29,391 bases of DNA from JAHBNG01 sp039028975 (GTDB lineage: Bacteria; Chloroflexota; Anaerolineae; Caldilineales; Caldilineaceae), in NCBI GenBank assembly GCA_039028975.1, contig JBCCHB010000189.1, positions 1 through 29,391 of the forward strand, given 5' to 3'. Shown one piece after another: positions 8,554-16,556 of the stretch. The position numbers were made by a program, and so were the translations under genes. How positions within the stretch are numbered: position 1 is the first letter of the stretch; every line of letters begins with the position of its first letter. The notes under the pieces were generated by a model. That model saw nothing but the letters and a program-made list of their open reading frames with translations. It had not been told where the DNA came from and did not search any database.

Positions 8554-8720
8554 TTGAGTGCTTAAAATTTCATAGTATATTGGGGCTGTGTTGAAAATAG
8601 TGATTCCTAACCCAACCGAACAAAGAGTGTGAACTACGGTTTTTGAATAAGATTCACAAAGATATAGCCTGCCAAATAAATTTGTCTCAACTTTTGTCCA
8701 ATCTGTTTAGGCAAGATTTT
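8554..8720. other. Gene-free stretch 3' of the SCO1664-like gene
   Basis: AT-rich, no credible ORF. The pair GTGAA...TTCAC around 8630-8658 could form a weak stem but has no T-run, so I do not call a terminator. Together with repeat copy 3 and the promoter below it makes up the 301-bp gap before the nucleotidyltransferase gene. Confidence 0.4.
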
Positions 8721-8802
8721 AGGAACGGGAATTAAATAACCTGAGCACTTGAAGGGGTTACACCCAATTGAAACGCGCAAGTTATTTTCAACTTATTCCT
8801 TA
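8721..8802 (+). repeat. 82-bp imperfect palindromic repeat, copy 3 (MITE-like)
   Basis: Starts AGGAACGGGAATTAAATAAC and ends CTTATTCCTTA. Ungapped comparison with copy 4 gives 58 identities in 82 by hand count, the differences mostly transitions. Arms AGGAA...AATAAC and GTTATTTT...TTCCT are complementary. It ends 6 bp before the -35 box of the next promoter. Confidence 0.85.
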
Positions 8803-8808
8803 ACGCTA

Positions 8809-8837
8809 ATGACAAATTTTATTTGGCCATCTATAAT
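8809..8837 (+). promoter_or_regulatory. Sigma-70-type promoter for the nucleotidyltransferase-tsaE-queG operon
   Basis: ATGACA (8809-8814), 17-nt spacer, TATAAT (8832-8837). The expected start near 8844 leaves a leader of about 11 nt that contains the AGGAG ribosome binding site (8845-8849). Confidence 0.6.
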
Positions 8838-8854
8838 GTGTGACAGGAGTTTGA

Positions 8855-11365
8855 ATGAAAGCAATCGTCATGGCCGGTGGTGAAGGATCCCGACTACGCC
8901 CATTAACGGTTGGTCGACCCAAACCCATGGTATCTATTGTCAATCAGTCGGTATTGGCTCACACCCTGGCGCTGCTTAAAAGCCATCAGCTAACCGAGGT
9001 TTTTGTTACCTTGCGTTACATGGCGACTGCAATTCAGGACTTTTTTGAAGATGGGTATAACTACGGCTTACAGCTTCGCTATAGCATAGAGGAGATTCCG
9101 CTTGGTACGGCAGGAAGCGTCAAAAAGGCAGCCCATCGGCTTCAGGAACCTGTTTTAGTTGTTAGTGGCGATGCCCTAACTGACTTTAATCTGACCCAAA
9201 TTATTGAACATCATAAAGCCTCTAAAGCCATGGCCACCATCGTGTTGACGCGGGTACCAAATCCGTTGGAATATGGTGTTGTGGTCACCGATGATGACGG
9301 GTTTGTCAAAGAGCTATTGGAAAAACCAAGTTGGGGAGAAGTTGTCTCAGATACAGTCAACACTGGAATTTACGTTCTGGAGCCTGAGGTATTAGAGCTA
9401 ATTCCTGATGATGTTTCTTACGATTTCTCTCAGAATCTATTCCCACTTATGCTAGCCCAAGAGATACCGATTAATGGGTGTATTGCTGATGGTTATTGGT
9501 GTGATATTGGCAATATAGATGAATATCGAAGGGCTAATTCGGATCTACTCGCAGGAAAAGTGAACCTGCCTATACCCATTGGTAAGCATATTGGGGGTGG
9601 AATCTGGATCGGCGAAGATGTGGAAATTGCGCCCAATGCTCAACTTTTTGGCCCCATTTACCTAGGTAATCATGTTCGTATTAAGGGCGACGTAATGATC
9701 TATGGTCCTAGCGTTATCCGAGACTATACGATTATCGATAACTACACCCGTATTGAGCGAAGCATTATCTGGCGAAACTCTTATATCGGAGAATCTTGTG
9801 AAATACGAGGGGCCGTCATCTGTCGCCAATGCAGCATCAAGGCCCAAGCGGTTGCCTTTGAAGGGGTAGTTATGGGCGAAAAGTGCATTTTAGGTGGCGG
9901 GAGTGTACTTCACTCCAACGTCAAGCTGTGGCCGCGCAAAGAGATTGAGGCGGGTGCCACTATAAAAGATAGCATTATCTGGGGAAATCAGGGGCGACGG
10001 GTTCTATTCAATCGTTTTGGCGTCTCAGGCATTGTCAACGTGGAGTTAACACCAGAATACGCTGCCAAATTAGGTGCAGCATTAGGCGCGACGCTCCAAA
10101 AAGGCTCATACGTTGCTATTAACCGAGATACCCATCGAAGCTCACGTATGTTAAAGCGAGCTTTGACCAGTGCGTTAGCCGGTGCCGGCATTCACGTTTG
10201 GGATACCGAATCGGTGGCAATTCCCATTGTGCGATATTTTGTACGAACACAGGAAAAAGCGACAGCTGGGATCCATGTACGCCTGAGTCCCTTCGACCAG
10301 CGTGTCGTTGACATTCGTTTCATGGGGGCAGATGGCGTTAATCTAAGCAAAGCCGCTGAGCGAAATATCGAACGTAACTTTTTCAGAGAGGATTTTCGGC
10401 GTTCTTACCTGGATGAAATTGGCCAGATTCAGTACGCCCCAGACTCCATTGAACAGTATACGACCCACTTTCTTCAAAAGGTCGATGTCGAACGAGTCCG
10501 TAGCGCTCGATTTAAGGTCGTTGTAGATTACTCCCATGGGTTGGCCGCTTATGCCCTAGCCGACATTCTGAATTATTTGGACGTAGAGGTTGTACCTTTA
10601 AATGAACGCGCTGACGAGACCAAATTGGCAGTGTTGGAAGATAAGTTTGTCGCTAACCTTGAGCAAGCCTCCAAAATCGTTCGAGCAGTAGGTGCCGATT
10701 TGGGCATTCAGCTAGATGTAGGTGGCGAAAAAATGTTTGTCGTTGATGAAAAGGGGGGGATGCTGGATAACTATACATCCGCGGCCCTTATGTTGGAGCT
10801 GGGCCTCTACGCCCACCCTGGCCGCACAGTGGCGACACCAGCTACAGCCCCCAATGGATTTGATCTGATCGCCCAGTGGCACGAATCTAAGATGGTACGC
10901 ATTCACAATAGCCTGCGGGGCCTGCTTGCTGTGAGTAATGCGGAAGATATTCTTCTATCTGTAGACGGCTCGGGAAATTTCGTATTTCCTGATTTCCTAC
11001 CGGTCATCGACGGGATGATGGCCACCGTGCGGCTGCTCCAATATTTGGCCATTCGGGCCTTGACATTGAGCGAAGTCACAACGTACTTGCCACCGTTTCA
11101 TGTGGCCCATCGCCGTATTCACTGCCCATGGGAAGCCAAAGGTAGAGTCATGAGGCTTTTGAATGATTACCACGGGGGCGTCAAGTTAGAAAAGATCGAC
11201 GGGTTAAAGATCTACTTGCCCGATGCTGAATGGGTACACATTGCCCCCAGCCCTGAGCAACCGTACTTTGATGCAAGAGCAGAAGCAGGAGATCCCAACC
11301 GAGCCGCTCAACTATTAGACGAGTACGACGATCGGATTAGTCATCTAATGGAGGAGAATGGATGA
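8855..11365 (+). CDS. Sugar-1-phosphate nucleotidyltransferase fused to a degenerate phosphohexomutase-like domain
   Basis: 836 residues, ATG preceded by AGGAG. Residues 1-230 form a nucleotidyltransferase (MKAIVMAGGEGSRLRPLT, RPKPM, then SGDALTDF): NTP plus sugar-1-phosphate gives NDP-sugar. About 240-375 are left-handed beta-helix hexapeptides. From about 384 the fold follows phosphomannomutases (FNRFGVSGIVN, INRDTHRSSRM). The catalytic loops are degraded: where T-A-S-H-N-P is expected the protein reads R-L-S478-P-F-D, and the metal loop D-x-D-x-D-R reads D621-V-G-G-E-K. Mutase activity is therefore doubtful. As I recall, cyanobacterial fusions annotated as mannose-1-phosphate guanyltransferase/phosphomannomutase share this. 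GDP-mannose or another NDP-hexose for cell-surface glycans is the likely product. The stop overlaps the tsaE start (ATGA). Confidence 0.88.
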   Translation: MKAIVMAGGEGSRLRPLTVGRPKPMVSIVNQSVLAHTLALLKSHQLTEVFVTLRYMATAIQDFFEDGYNYGLQLRYSIEEIPLGTAGSVKKAAHRLQEPVLVVSGDALTDFNLTQIIEHHKASKAMATIVLTRVPNPLEYGVVVTDDDGFVKELLEKPSWGEVVSDTVNTGIYVLEPEVLELIPDDVSYDFSQNLFPLMLAQEIPINGCIADGYWCDIGNIDEYRRANSDLLAGKVNLPIPIGKHIGGGIWIGEDVEIAPNAQLFGPIYLGNHVRIKGDVMIYGPSVIRDYTIIDNYTRIERSIIWRNSYIGESCEIRGAVICRQCSIKAQAVAFEGVVMGEKCILGGGSVLHSNVKLWPRKEIEAGATIKDSIIWGNQGRRVLFNRFGVSGIVNVELTPEYAAKLGAALGATLQKGSYVAINRDTHRSSRMLKRALTSALAGAGIHVWDTESVAIPIVRYFVRTQEKATAGIHVRLSPFDQRVVDIRFMGADGVNLSKAAERNIERNFFREDFRRSYLDEIGQIQYAPDSIEQYTTHFLQKVDVERVRSARFKVVVDYSHGLAAYALADILNYLDVEVVPLNERADETKLAVLEDKFVANLEQASKIVRAVGADLGIQLDVGGEKMFVVDEKGGMLDNYTSAALMLELGLYAHPGRTVATPATAPNGFDLIAQWHESKMVRIHNSLRGLLAVSNAEDILLSVDGSGNFVFPDFLPVIDGMMATVRLLQYLAIRALTLSEVTTYLPPFHVAHRRIHCPWEAKGRVMRLLNDYHGGVKLEKIDGLKIYLPDAEWVHIAPSPEQPYFDARAEAGDPNRAAQLLDEYDDRISHLMEENG

Positions 11366-11940
11366 ATGGAATGAAACGATCTTTCACATCTCATTCCTTG
11401 GAGCAAACTCAGTCACTAGGAGAGCATCTAGGCCAACACATTCGCCTCTATTTCTCTCAACAGGACAACTGTCCAAACGATTCTATTGTCCTGGCTCTCT
11501 CTGGGGAGCTGGGGGCGGGAAAGACAACCCTTACCCAAGGGATTGCTAGAGGGCTCGGTTTGACAGAGCCGGTCACAAGCCCAACCTTTATGCTTGTGCG
11601 TGAATATGAATTGCCACCCGCGAATTCCCAATACCCTTTAACCTTTTTCCACATTGATGCATATCGCCTGAGTGACAATCCTGAAGTGGATGCGGCTACT
11701 TTTGGTTTAGAGGAGATCCTGGAGACGCCATGTAGCATTATTGTAGTTGAGTGGGCCGAACGAATCCAAACAAGCTTTCCAGTGGATCGATTAGAGGTTC
11801 AGCTGGCTTATCTCCAGTTATCAGCCCATGATGATTCCGGGCTGGATGACCTCTTCCTATCAGGAGCGCGCCAGCTAACCATTCGGGCTTGGGGACCAGT
11901 AAGCGAGCATCTATGTCACAACTTGCCGATTCAACTATAA
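11362..11940 (+). CDS. tsaE: tRNA threonylcarbamoyladenosine biosynthesis ATPase TsaE
   Basis: 192 residues. TsaE is the ATPase that drives turnover of the TsaBD complex making t6A37 in ANN-decoding tRNAs, in the cytoplasm. The Walker A motif GELGAGKTT lies at 48-56, TSPTF about 73-77, H-I-D-A-Y-R (about 93-98) gives the family's conserved Asp, and VVEWAER the Glu/Trp pair. Somewhat longer than the usual 150-160 aa because of short terminal extensions. The start ATG shares ATGA with the upstream stop and follows GGAGGAGA, indicating translational coupling. The 3' end overlaps queG by 28 bp. TsaB/TsaD are not in the window. Confidence 0.93.
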   Translation: MNGMKRSFTSHSLEQTQSLGEHLGQHIRLYFSQQDNCPNDSIVLALSGELGAGKTTLTQGIARGLGLTEPVTSPTFMLVREYELPPANSQYPLTFFHIDAYRLSDNPEVDAATFGLEEILETPCSIIVVEWAERIQTSFPVDRLEVQLAYLQLSAHDDSGLDDLFLSGARQLTIRAWGPVSEHLCHNLPIQL

Positions 11941-13280
11941 ACCCGTCATCCTTATCATTCGCCATCAAAGAACAGGCACGACAATTAGGATTTTCTCTCT
12001 GCCAAATCCACCCGCTGTGCAATGCCAGCCATGCTGATTTTTTTGAAAAATGGTTGGCTTTAGGGCGTGCCGGTGAGATGAATTATTTGGAAAGGCATGT
12101 GGAGAAACGACGAGATCCAAGACTACTCTCAGACGCACGTTCAGATGTTGAGAATGTCGGATTTCAGTCGATCATCGTTTTGGGGGTTGACCATTATCAA
12201 TTCCCCCTCTCACAAGAAATTTATGACGATCCAAGCAGGGGCATCATCGCCTCTTACGCCTGGGGGGACGATTATCATGAAATTATTCGTCCGGCTCTCT
12301 ATGAATTAGATCATTTTATTGCCGAAAAAGTCGGAAGAGAAAGCCGAGGCAAATGCTTGGTTGATACGGGACCTGTCTTAGAGCGGGATTGGGCCCAGCA
12401 GGCTGGTTTGGGCTTTACGGGGAAAAACTGTTGTACCATTCACCCTCGTTTGGGGAGCTGGTTGCTTTTGGCTACGATATTGATTCCAGAGCAACTAGAA
12501 GCGGACCCCCTGCCCCAGGTATTGATAAACCCAACAGCCAATTCTGAGGACGTGATAACAGGCCTCCCGCCAGAACGAGAGTATGGTCGGTGGGCTTTCC
12601 CGCTGAAAAAAGAGGGCGCCCCCTTGGAGACTGAACCTGAACCAACTGGGCGGATTGGCACTTGCGGACGCTGCACTCGCTGCCTGGATGCTTGTCCCAC
12701 TGACGCCTTTGTAGGCCCATTTCATCTGGATCCGCTTCGTTGCATCAGCTACTGGACCATTGAAAGTCGTGAACCAATTCCTCGGGCATTGCGCAGCTCC
12801 TTTGGCAACCGGATCTTTGGTTGCGACATCTGCCAAGAAGTTTGCCCTTGGAATCAAAGACAGCCTCAACGCTCTCCCTTGATGCCAGGATTAGCTGCTC
12901 AGGCCGCGCGAATTGCCCCACCCCTTCTTGATGGGTTTCACCCAGAAACGCCGTACTGGCTTGAGCAAGATGCCTTTAGCCAACACTTTCGCCGTTCGCC
13001 AATTAAGCGCGCCAAGCGGGCAGGAATGTTGCGCAATGTCTGCGTTGCCCTAGGCAATTGGGCTGATTTAGCAGTGCTAAAGCCGCTGACCCAAGCGCTC
13101 CATGATGAGCACCCTCTGCCTAGGGGGCATGCAGCCTGGGCGCTCGGCCAAGTACATCAAAAACATGCTATTGAGTCTGTGGTTCAAATCCTAGCAGAGG
13201 CGCTGCTTACAGAACCGGAGGGATGGGTTCAGGAGGAAATACGGGCGGCACTCAATCGATCATGCCTTTCGGTTGGTTAG
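11913..13280 (+). CDS. queG: Epoxyqueuosine reductase QueG
   Basis: 455 residues from the ATG at 11913 (a TTG at 11889 is possible but less likely). QueG reduces epoxyqueuosine to queuosine in tRNA, the last step of the pathway, using cobalamin and two [4Fe-4S] clusters. The N-terminal cobalamin-binding half is followed by cluster ligands Cys251, Cys254, Cys257, Cys261 (CGRCTRCLDACP), Cys277 (LRCISYWTIE), and Cys304, Cys307, Cys311 (CDICQEVCPWN). A HEAT-like C-terminus follows (GMLRNVCVALGNW, GHAAWALGQVH). It overlaps tsaE at its start and is convergent with the polyprenyl synthase, overlapping it by 21 bp. The partner queuosine gene tgt lies 2 kb away on the other strand. Confidence 0.95.
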   Translation: MSQLADSTINPSSLSFAIKEQARQLGFSLCQIHPLCNASHADFFEKWLALGRAGEMNYLERHVEKRRDPRLLSDARSDVENVGFQSIIVLGVDHYQFPLSQEIYDDPSRGIIASYAWGDDYHEIIRPALYELDHFIAEKVGRESRGKCLVDTGPVLERDWAQQAGLGFTGKNCCTIHPRLGSWLLLATILIPEQLEADPLPQVLINPTANSEDVITGLPPEREYGRWAFPLKKEGAPLETEPEPTGRIGTCGRCTRCLDACPTDAFVGPFHLDPLRCISYWTIESREPIPRALRSSFGNRIFGCDICQEVCPWNQRQPQRSPLMPGLAAQAARIAPPLLDGFHPETPYWLEQDAFSQHFRRSPIKRAKRAGMLRNVCVALGNWADLAVLKPLTQALHDEHPLPRGHAAWALGQVHQKHAIESVVQILAEALLTEPEGWVQEEIRAALNRSCLSVG

Positions 13281-14327
13281 GCTATCGGCTAGAGCAGCTA
13301 GGGCAGACTCTTGGGCATCTTTTCCTAGGCTCTCTTCTAATGCTTTCATGGCCGCAGCTTTATGAAATAGCTGTTGTTCTTGGGCCACCTCTCGCGATTG
13401 GGCTTCGGCCAGCAGTTCCAGAACGCGAGGTAACTGGTTTTCGCTAATTCCACCAGCCAATAAGGTTGTGAGTTTGGGGCCAATACGTTGGTGGTTGAGG
13501 GCATGGAGAAGGGGCAGACTCTTCTTTTGGCGCAATACATCATTACCTGTGGGCTTCCCTGTAACGTCCGGATCTCCCCAAATGCCGAGAATGTCATCTT
13601 GAATCTGAAATGCCAAGCCGACCGACTGACCAAAGTGCTGCATAGCCTTCACTTGGGCCGAAGAACCATGGCCTACTAGAGCACCGATGGCCGTGGCACA
13701 GCCAAGCAGAGAGGCCGTCTTGCCTTTGATCATGTGAAAATAGTCATCGGGCTGGACATCATTACGCTGCTCGAAGCGCATATCCAGGTGTTGACCCTCG
13801 GTCAGTTCGATACAGGTTTTGGTGAAGATATCGATGGCTTGAAGGATTTGGTTTGGCGAAATGCCTCGGCGCTGTAGGCGAGACAAAGCCGCAAAAGCCA
13901 GGGCAAACATAGCATCCCCTGAGTTAATGGCCAACGGAACTCCCCATAACTTCCAGACCGTGGTGCGGTGGTGGCGGGTTTCATCGCCATCTTCGATATC
14001 GTCATGAACTAGGGAGAAGTTATGTAAGATTTCGATGGCTGCGGCTGCAGGCAATGCATCGCCTGGATTGCCGCCTACTGCTTCACAAGCCAATAGGCAA
14101 AAGATGGGACGCAAGCGCTTGCCAGATGGCATCGTCTGTGGTTGCAGATTTGCATTTGCCCATCCCATATGATAGTGCATCATTCCATAGTGCTGCTTCA
14201 CCCCTTGCCCCACTTCATCCCTAGCTTGTTCTGATGCAGAGAAGCACAAAACCTCTTGCATCTCCTCCTCGATTTGGGGTAACCAAACTCCGACAAAACT
14301 GCTCAATGACTCTTTCAATGCATTCAC
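13260..14327 (-). CDS. All-trans polyprenyl diphosphate synthase (GGPP synthase-like)
   Basis: About 355 residues. Condenses isopentenyl diphosphate onto an allylic diphosphate. Seen: GKRLRP (69-74), first Asp-rich motif D109-D-I-E-D113, GQHLD (178-182), second motif Q-D244-D245-I-L-G-I-W-G-D252, then GNDVLRQKKSLP. In the second motif the third Asp of DDxxD is Gly248. The plain DDxxD first motif without insertion and Phe at the fifth position before it resemble type I (archaeal-like) GGPP synthases; product length is inferred from this. Start: GTG at 14327, but AAAGGTGA overlaps that GTG and is ideally placed for TTG at 14318, three codons later, so the latter may be real. It follows uppP by 79 bp on the same strand. 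Confidence 0.9.
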   Translation of the reverse strand: MNALKESLSSFVGVWLPQIEEEMQEVLCFSASEQARDEVGQGVKQHYGMMHYHMGWANANLQPQTMPSGKRLRPIFCLLACEAVGGNPGDALPAAAAIEILHNFSLVHDDIEDGDETRHHRTTVWKLWGVPLAINSGDAMFALAFAALSRLQRRGISPNQILQAIDIFTKTCIELTEGQHLDMRFEQRNDVQPDDYFHMIKGKTASLLGCATAIGALVGHGSSAQVKAMQHFGQSVGLAFQIQDDILGIWGDPDVTGKPTGNDVLRQKKSLPLLHALNHQRIGPKLTTLLAGGISENQLPRVLELLAEAQSREVAQEQQLFHKAAAMKALEESLGKDAQESALAALADSLTNRKA

Positions 14328-14406
14328 CTTTGGGTTAAATTAAGCAAGTCCGAAATCAGAAAGGCGTAAACAAATTAGACAGTCTATCCAATGGGGCAAT
14401 CCTGCT

Positions 14407-15240
14407 CTATCTAAAAAAGTACAGGCTGATGACTGCCAAGCCAGCAACTAGGCAATAGGCGGCAAATATATATAAACTATATTTGCGCAAGTAGGCCAAC
14501 ATAAAACGAATGGCTGCAAATCCTACAATGGCGCTAACGATAAAGCCAGCAAGAAGCCCAGGGGCTTCTGTGGCCAACATACTGCTATCTTCTGCCAGTG
14601 CGTCAGCGATTTGAAGCAATCCGGCACCCAAGAAAGCAGGCGTCCCCAAAAGGAAGCTGAAACGAGCCGCATCCTCCCGCTGTATGCCCCGTGCAAGCCC
14701 TGCTGCTATGGTGCTGCCGCTGCGGCTAACCCCTGGTAGTAAGGCCAACACCTGAGCAACACCAACAAATATCGCGTCACCCCAACTCATCTTCTGGAGC
14801 GGCTTAGCTTGGGATAAGCGCTTTGTCATCAATTCACTACCGCTTAATAATGCCGCCGTTATCAATAGCGAGATGCCGGCCACCAGAGGCGCAGCATTGC
14901 CTTCAAAAAGCCCTTCAATAAAGTCCTTGAATAGTAGTCCAAATAGCGCGGCTGGAATGCTGCCAACAACAACAAACCAAGCTAGCCGAGCCATCGGATC
15001 ATCTAGGGAAAAGCGCAAAATACTTTGAATGCCTGCCACTATCATCTGCCAAAAATCTCGCCAGAAGAAGAGCAAAATCGCCACTAATGTCCCCCAATGG
15101 ACAATGGCGTCAAATAAAAGCGAGGAATGGGGCCACCCCAATAGCCAAGGGACAATGACTAGGTGTCCGCTGCTGCTAATCGGAATGAATTCTGTAGCCC
15201 CTTGAATAACTCCAAGAATAATCGCACGAATAATTTCCAT
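14407..15240 (-). CDS. uppP: Undecaprenyl-diphosphatase UppP (BacA family)
   Basis: 277 residues, normal length. An integral membrane enzyme that recycles undecaprenyl diphosphate to the monophosphate carrier for cell-wall and surface glycan synthesis. Both family motifs are present: Q-G-A-T-E17-F-I-P-I-S-S-S-G-H26, and G-V-S-R173-S-G-S-T. About seven to eight hydrophobic segments are spread over the chain, including the last 20 residues. GAGGTAA upstream of the ATG serves as ribosome binding site. It lies between tgt (with repeat copy 4 in the 119-bp gap) and the polyprenyl synthase, on the same strand, so a lipid-carrier pair is likely co-expressed. Confidence 0.96.
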   Translation of the reverse strand: MEIIRAIILGVIQGATEFIPISSSGHLVIVPWLLGWPHSSLLFDAIVHWGTLVAILLFFWRDFWQMIVAGIQSILRFSLDDPMARLAWFVVVGSIPAALFGLLFKDFIEGLFEGNAAPLVAGISLLITAALLSGSELMTKRLSQAKPLQKMSWGDAIFVGVAQVLALLPGVSRSGSTIAAGLARGIQREDAARFSFLLGTPAFLGAGLLQIADALAEDSSMLATEAPGLLAGFIVSAIVGFAAIRFMLAYLRKYSLYIFAAYCLVAGLAVISLYFFR

Positions 15241-15280
15241 CTAAAGATTACCTCAAAAATAACTGTCGTTACTGACTCTT

Positions 15281-15362
15281 GGGAACGATAATCAAGTAGC
15301 TTGGTCATTTGATGGGGCTATACCCAACCAAAACGCTCAAGTCATTTGAGGCTCGTTCCTTA
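15281..15362 (+). repeat. 82-bp imperfect palindromic repeat, copy 4 (MITE-like)
   Basis: Starts GGGAACGATAATCAAG and ends GCTCGTTCCTTA. Its last three bases, TTA, are the TAA stop of tgt read on the minus strand. It fills most of the gap between tgt and uppP. The left arm CGA and the complement of the right arm both read CGA here, where copy 3 has other bases, hinting at arm pairing being kept. Confidence 0.8.
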
Positions 15363-16535
15363 ATTTTTTTCTTTGTTTTTCCATTTCTCCCGTTGGGCAT
15401 GGCGAACTGATTGATCGCTAATTTGGTAGGTCTCTAAAAATGAGTGTCGAAATGCCTCGAATGTACCCGATGAGATCGCTTTCCGAATTTGGCTCATCAG
15501 CTCCTGCATAAAATATACATTATGAATCGTACCCAATCGTAAGGCCGTCACTTCGCCTGCTTTATAGAGATGACGTAAATAGGCACGACTAAAGTTACGG
15601 CAGGTATAACACATACATGATTCCTGAACCGGACTAGGATCTTCTGCAAATTGGGCGTTGCGTAGATTGAGCCGACCATTGGGCGTAAGTAGGGCACCAT
15701 TGCGGGCCGTTCGAGTCGGCAAAACACAATCAAAAAAGTCGATACCTCGGTAGACTGCTTCGATAATGTCTTCTGGGGTCCCCACACCCATCAAATACCG
15801 TGGCTTATTCACTGGTAGTGCAGGACAAGTCTCATCTAAGACAGCGTACATTTCTTCTTTGGTTTCACCTACGGCCAATCCACCAACGGCATAGCCAGGG
15901 AAATCAAGATCTGTCAGAAATGTGGCACTTTTCAGCCTTAGGTCGGGGAAAATGCCTCCTTGCACAATGCCAAAGAGCGCTTGGTCTTGCCGGGTATGGG
16001 CCTCTTTGCAGCGCTCAGCCCAACGATGGGTTCGAGCCAAAGCTTCCTGATTGTACGCTCGATCGAGAGGCTCTGAACATTCATCCAACACCATCGCAAT
16101 ATCTGGACCCAATGCTTGTTCAATCTCCATAACACTTTCCGGTGTAAAGCGGTGTGTGCTGCCATCAATATGGCTCTGAAACGTTACGCCATCGTCGTCC
16201 AACTGTCGACGATTGGCCAAGCTAAAGACCTGAAAGCCACCAGAATCGGTCAGAATCGGTCCATCCCAGCCCATAAATTGGTGCAACCCTCCAAGTCGTT
16301 GGATCAATTCATGACCTGGGCGTAGATAGAGGTGATAGGTATTTGCTAAAATGAGTGAACAACCACTCTCAGAGAGATCCCTAGGGTCTAAAGTCTTGAC
16401 ATTGGCTAAGGTCCCAACAGGGGCAAAAGCGGGGAGGGGGATTGAGCCATGGGGCGTCTGATAGAGACCACATCGGGCGGCACCATCGGATGCGGACAGT
16501 GTAAATTGAAAAGGCGAGTGTGATGTTATCGACAC
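15360..16535 (-). CDS. tgt: Queuine/preQ1 tRNA-guanine transglycosylase
   Basis: 391 residues from a GTG start. Exchanges the wobble guanine (G34) of tRNAs with GUN anticodons for preQ1. Catalytic Asp97 lies in ILTDSGGFQVFS, Asp151 in MVLDEC, and nucleophile Asp269 in FFDCVLPTRTARNG. Zinc ligands are Cys307, Cys309, Cys312 (CMCYTC) and His338 (GTIHNVYF). Length is normal for the bacterial enzyme. The TAA stop is contributed by the right end of a repeat copy. The gene begins 21 bp after the histidine kinase stop, so the two probably share a transcript. It pairs functionally with queG on the opposite strand. Confidence 0.96.
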   Translation of the reverse strand: MSITSHSPFQFTLSASDGAARCGLYQTPHGSIPLPAFAPVGTLANVKTLDPRDLSESGCSLILANTYHLYLRPGHELIQRLGGLHQFMGWDGPILTDSGGFQVFSLANRRQLDDDGVTFQSHIDGSTHRFTPESVMEIEQALGPDIAMVLDECSEPLDRAYNQEALARTHRWAERCKEAHTRQDQALFGIVQGGIFPDLRLKSATFLTDLDFPGYAVGGLAVGETKEEMYAVLDETCPALPVNKPRYLMGVGTPEDIIEAVYRGIDFFDCVLPTRTARNGALLTPNGRLNLRNAQFAEDPSPVQESCMCYTCRNFSRAYLRHLYKAGEVTALRLGTIHNVYFMQELMSQIRKAISSGTFEAFRHSFLETYQISDQSVRHAQREKWKNKEKN

Positions 16536-16556
16536 GTTAAATCTAAAGTTTACTTG

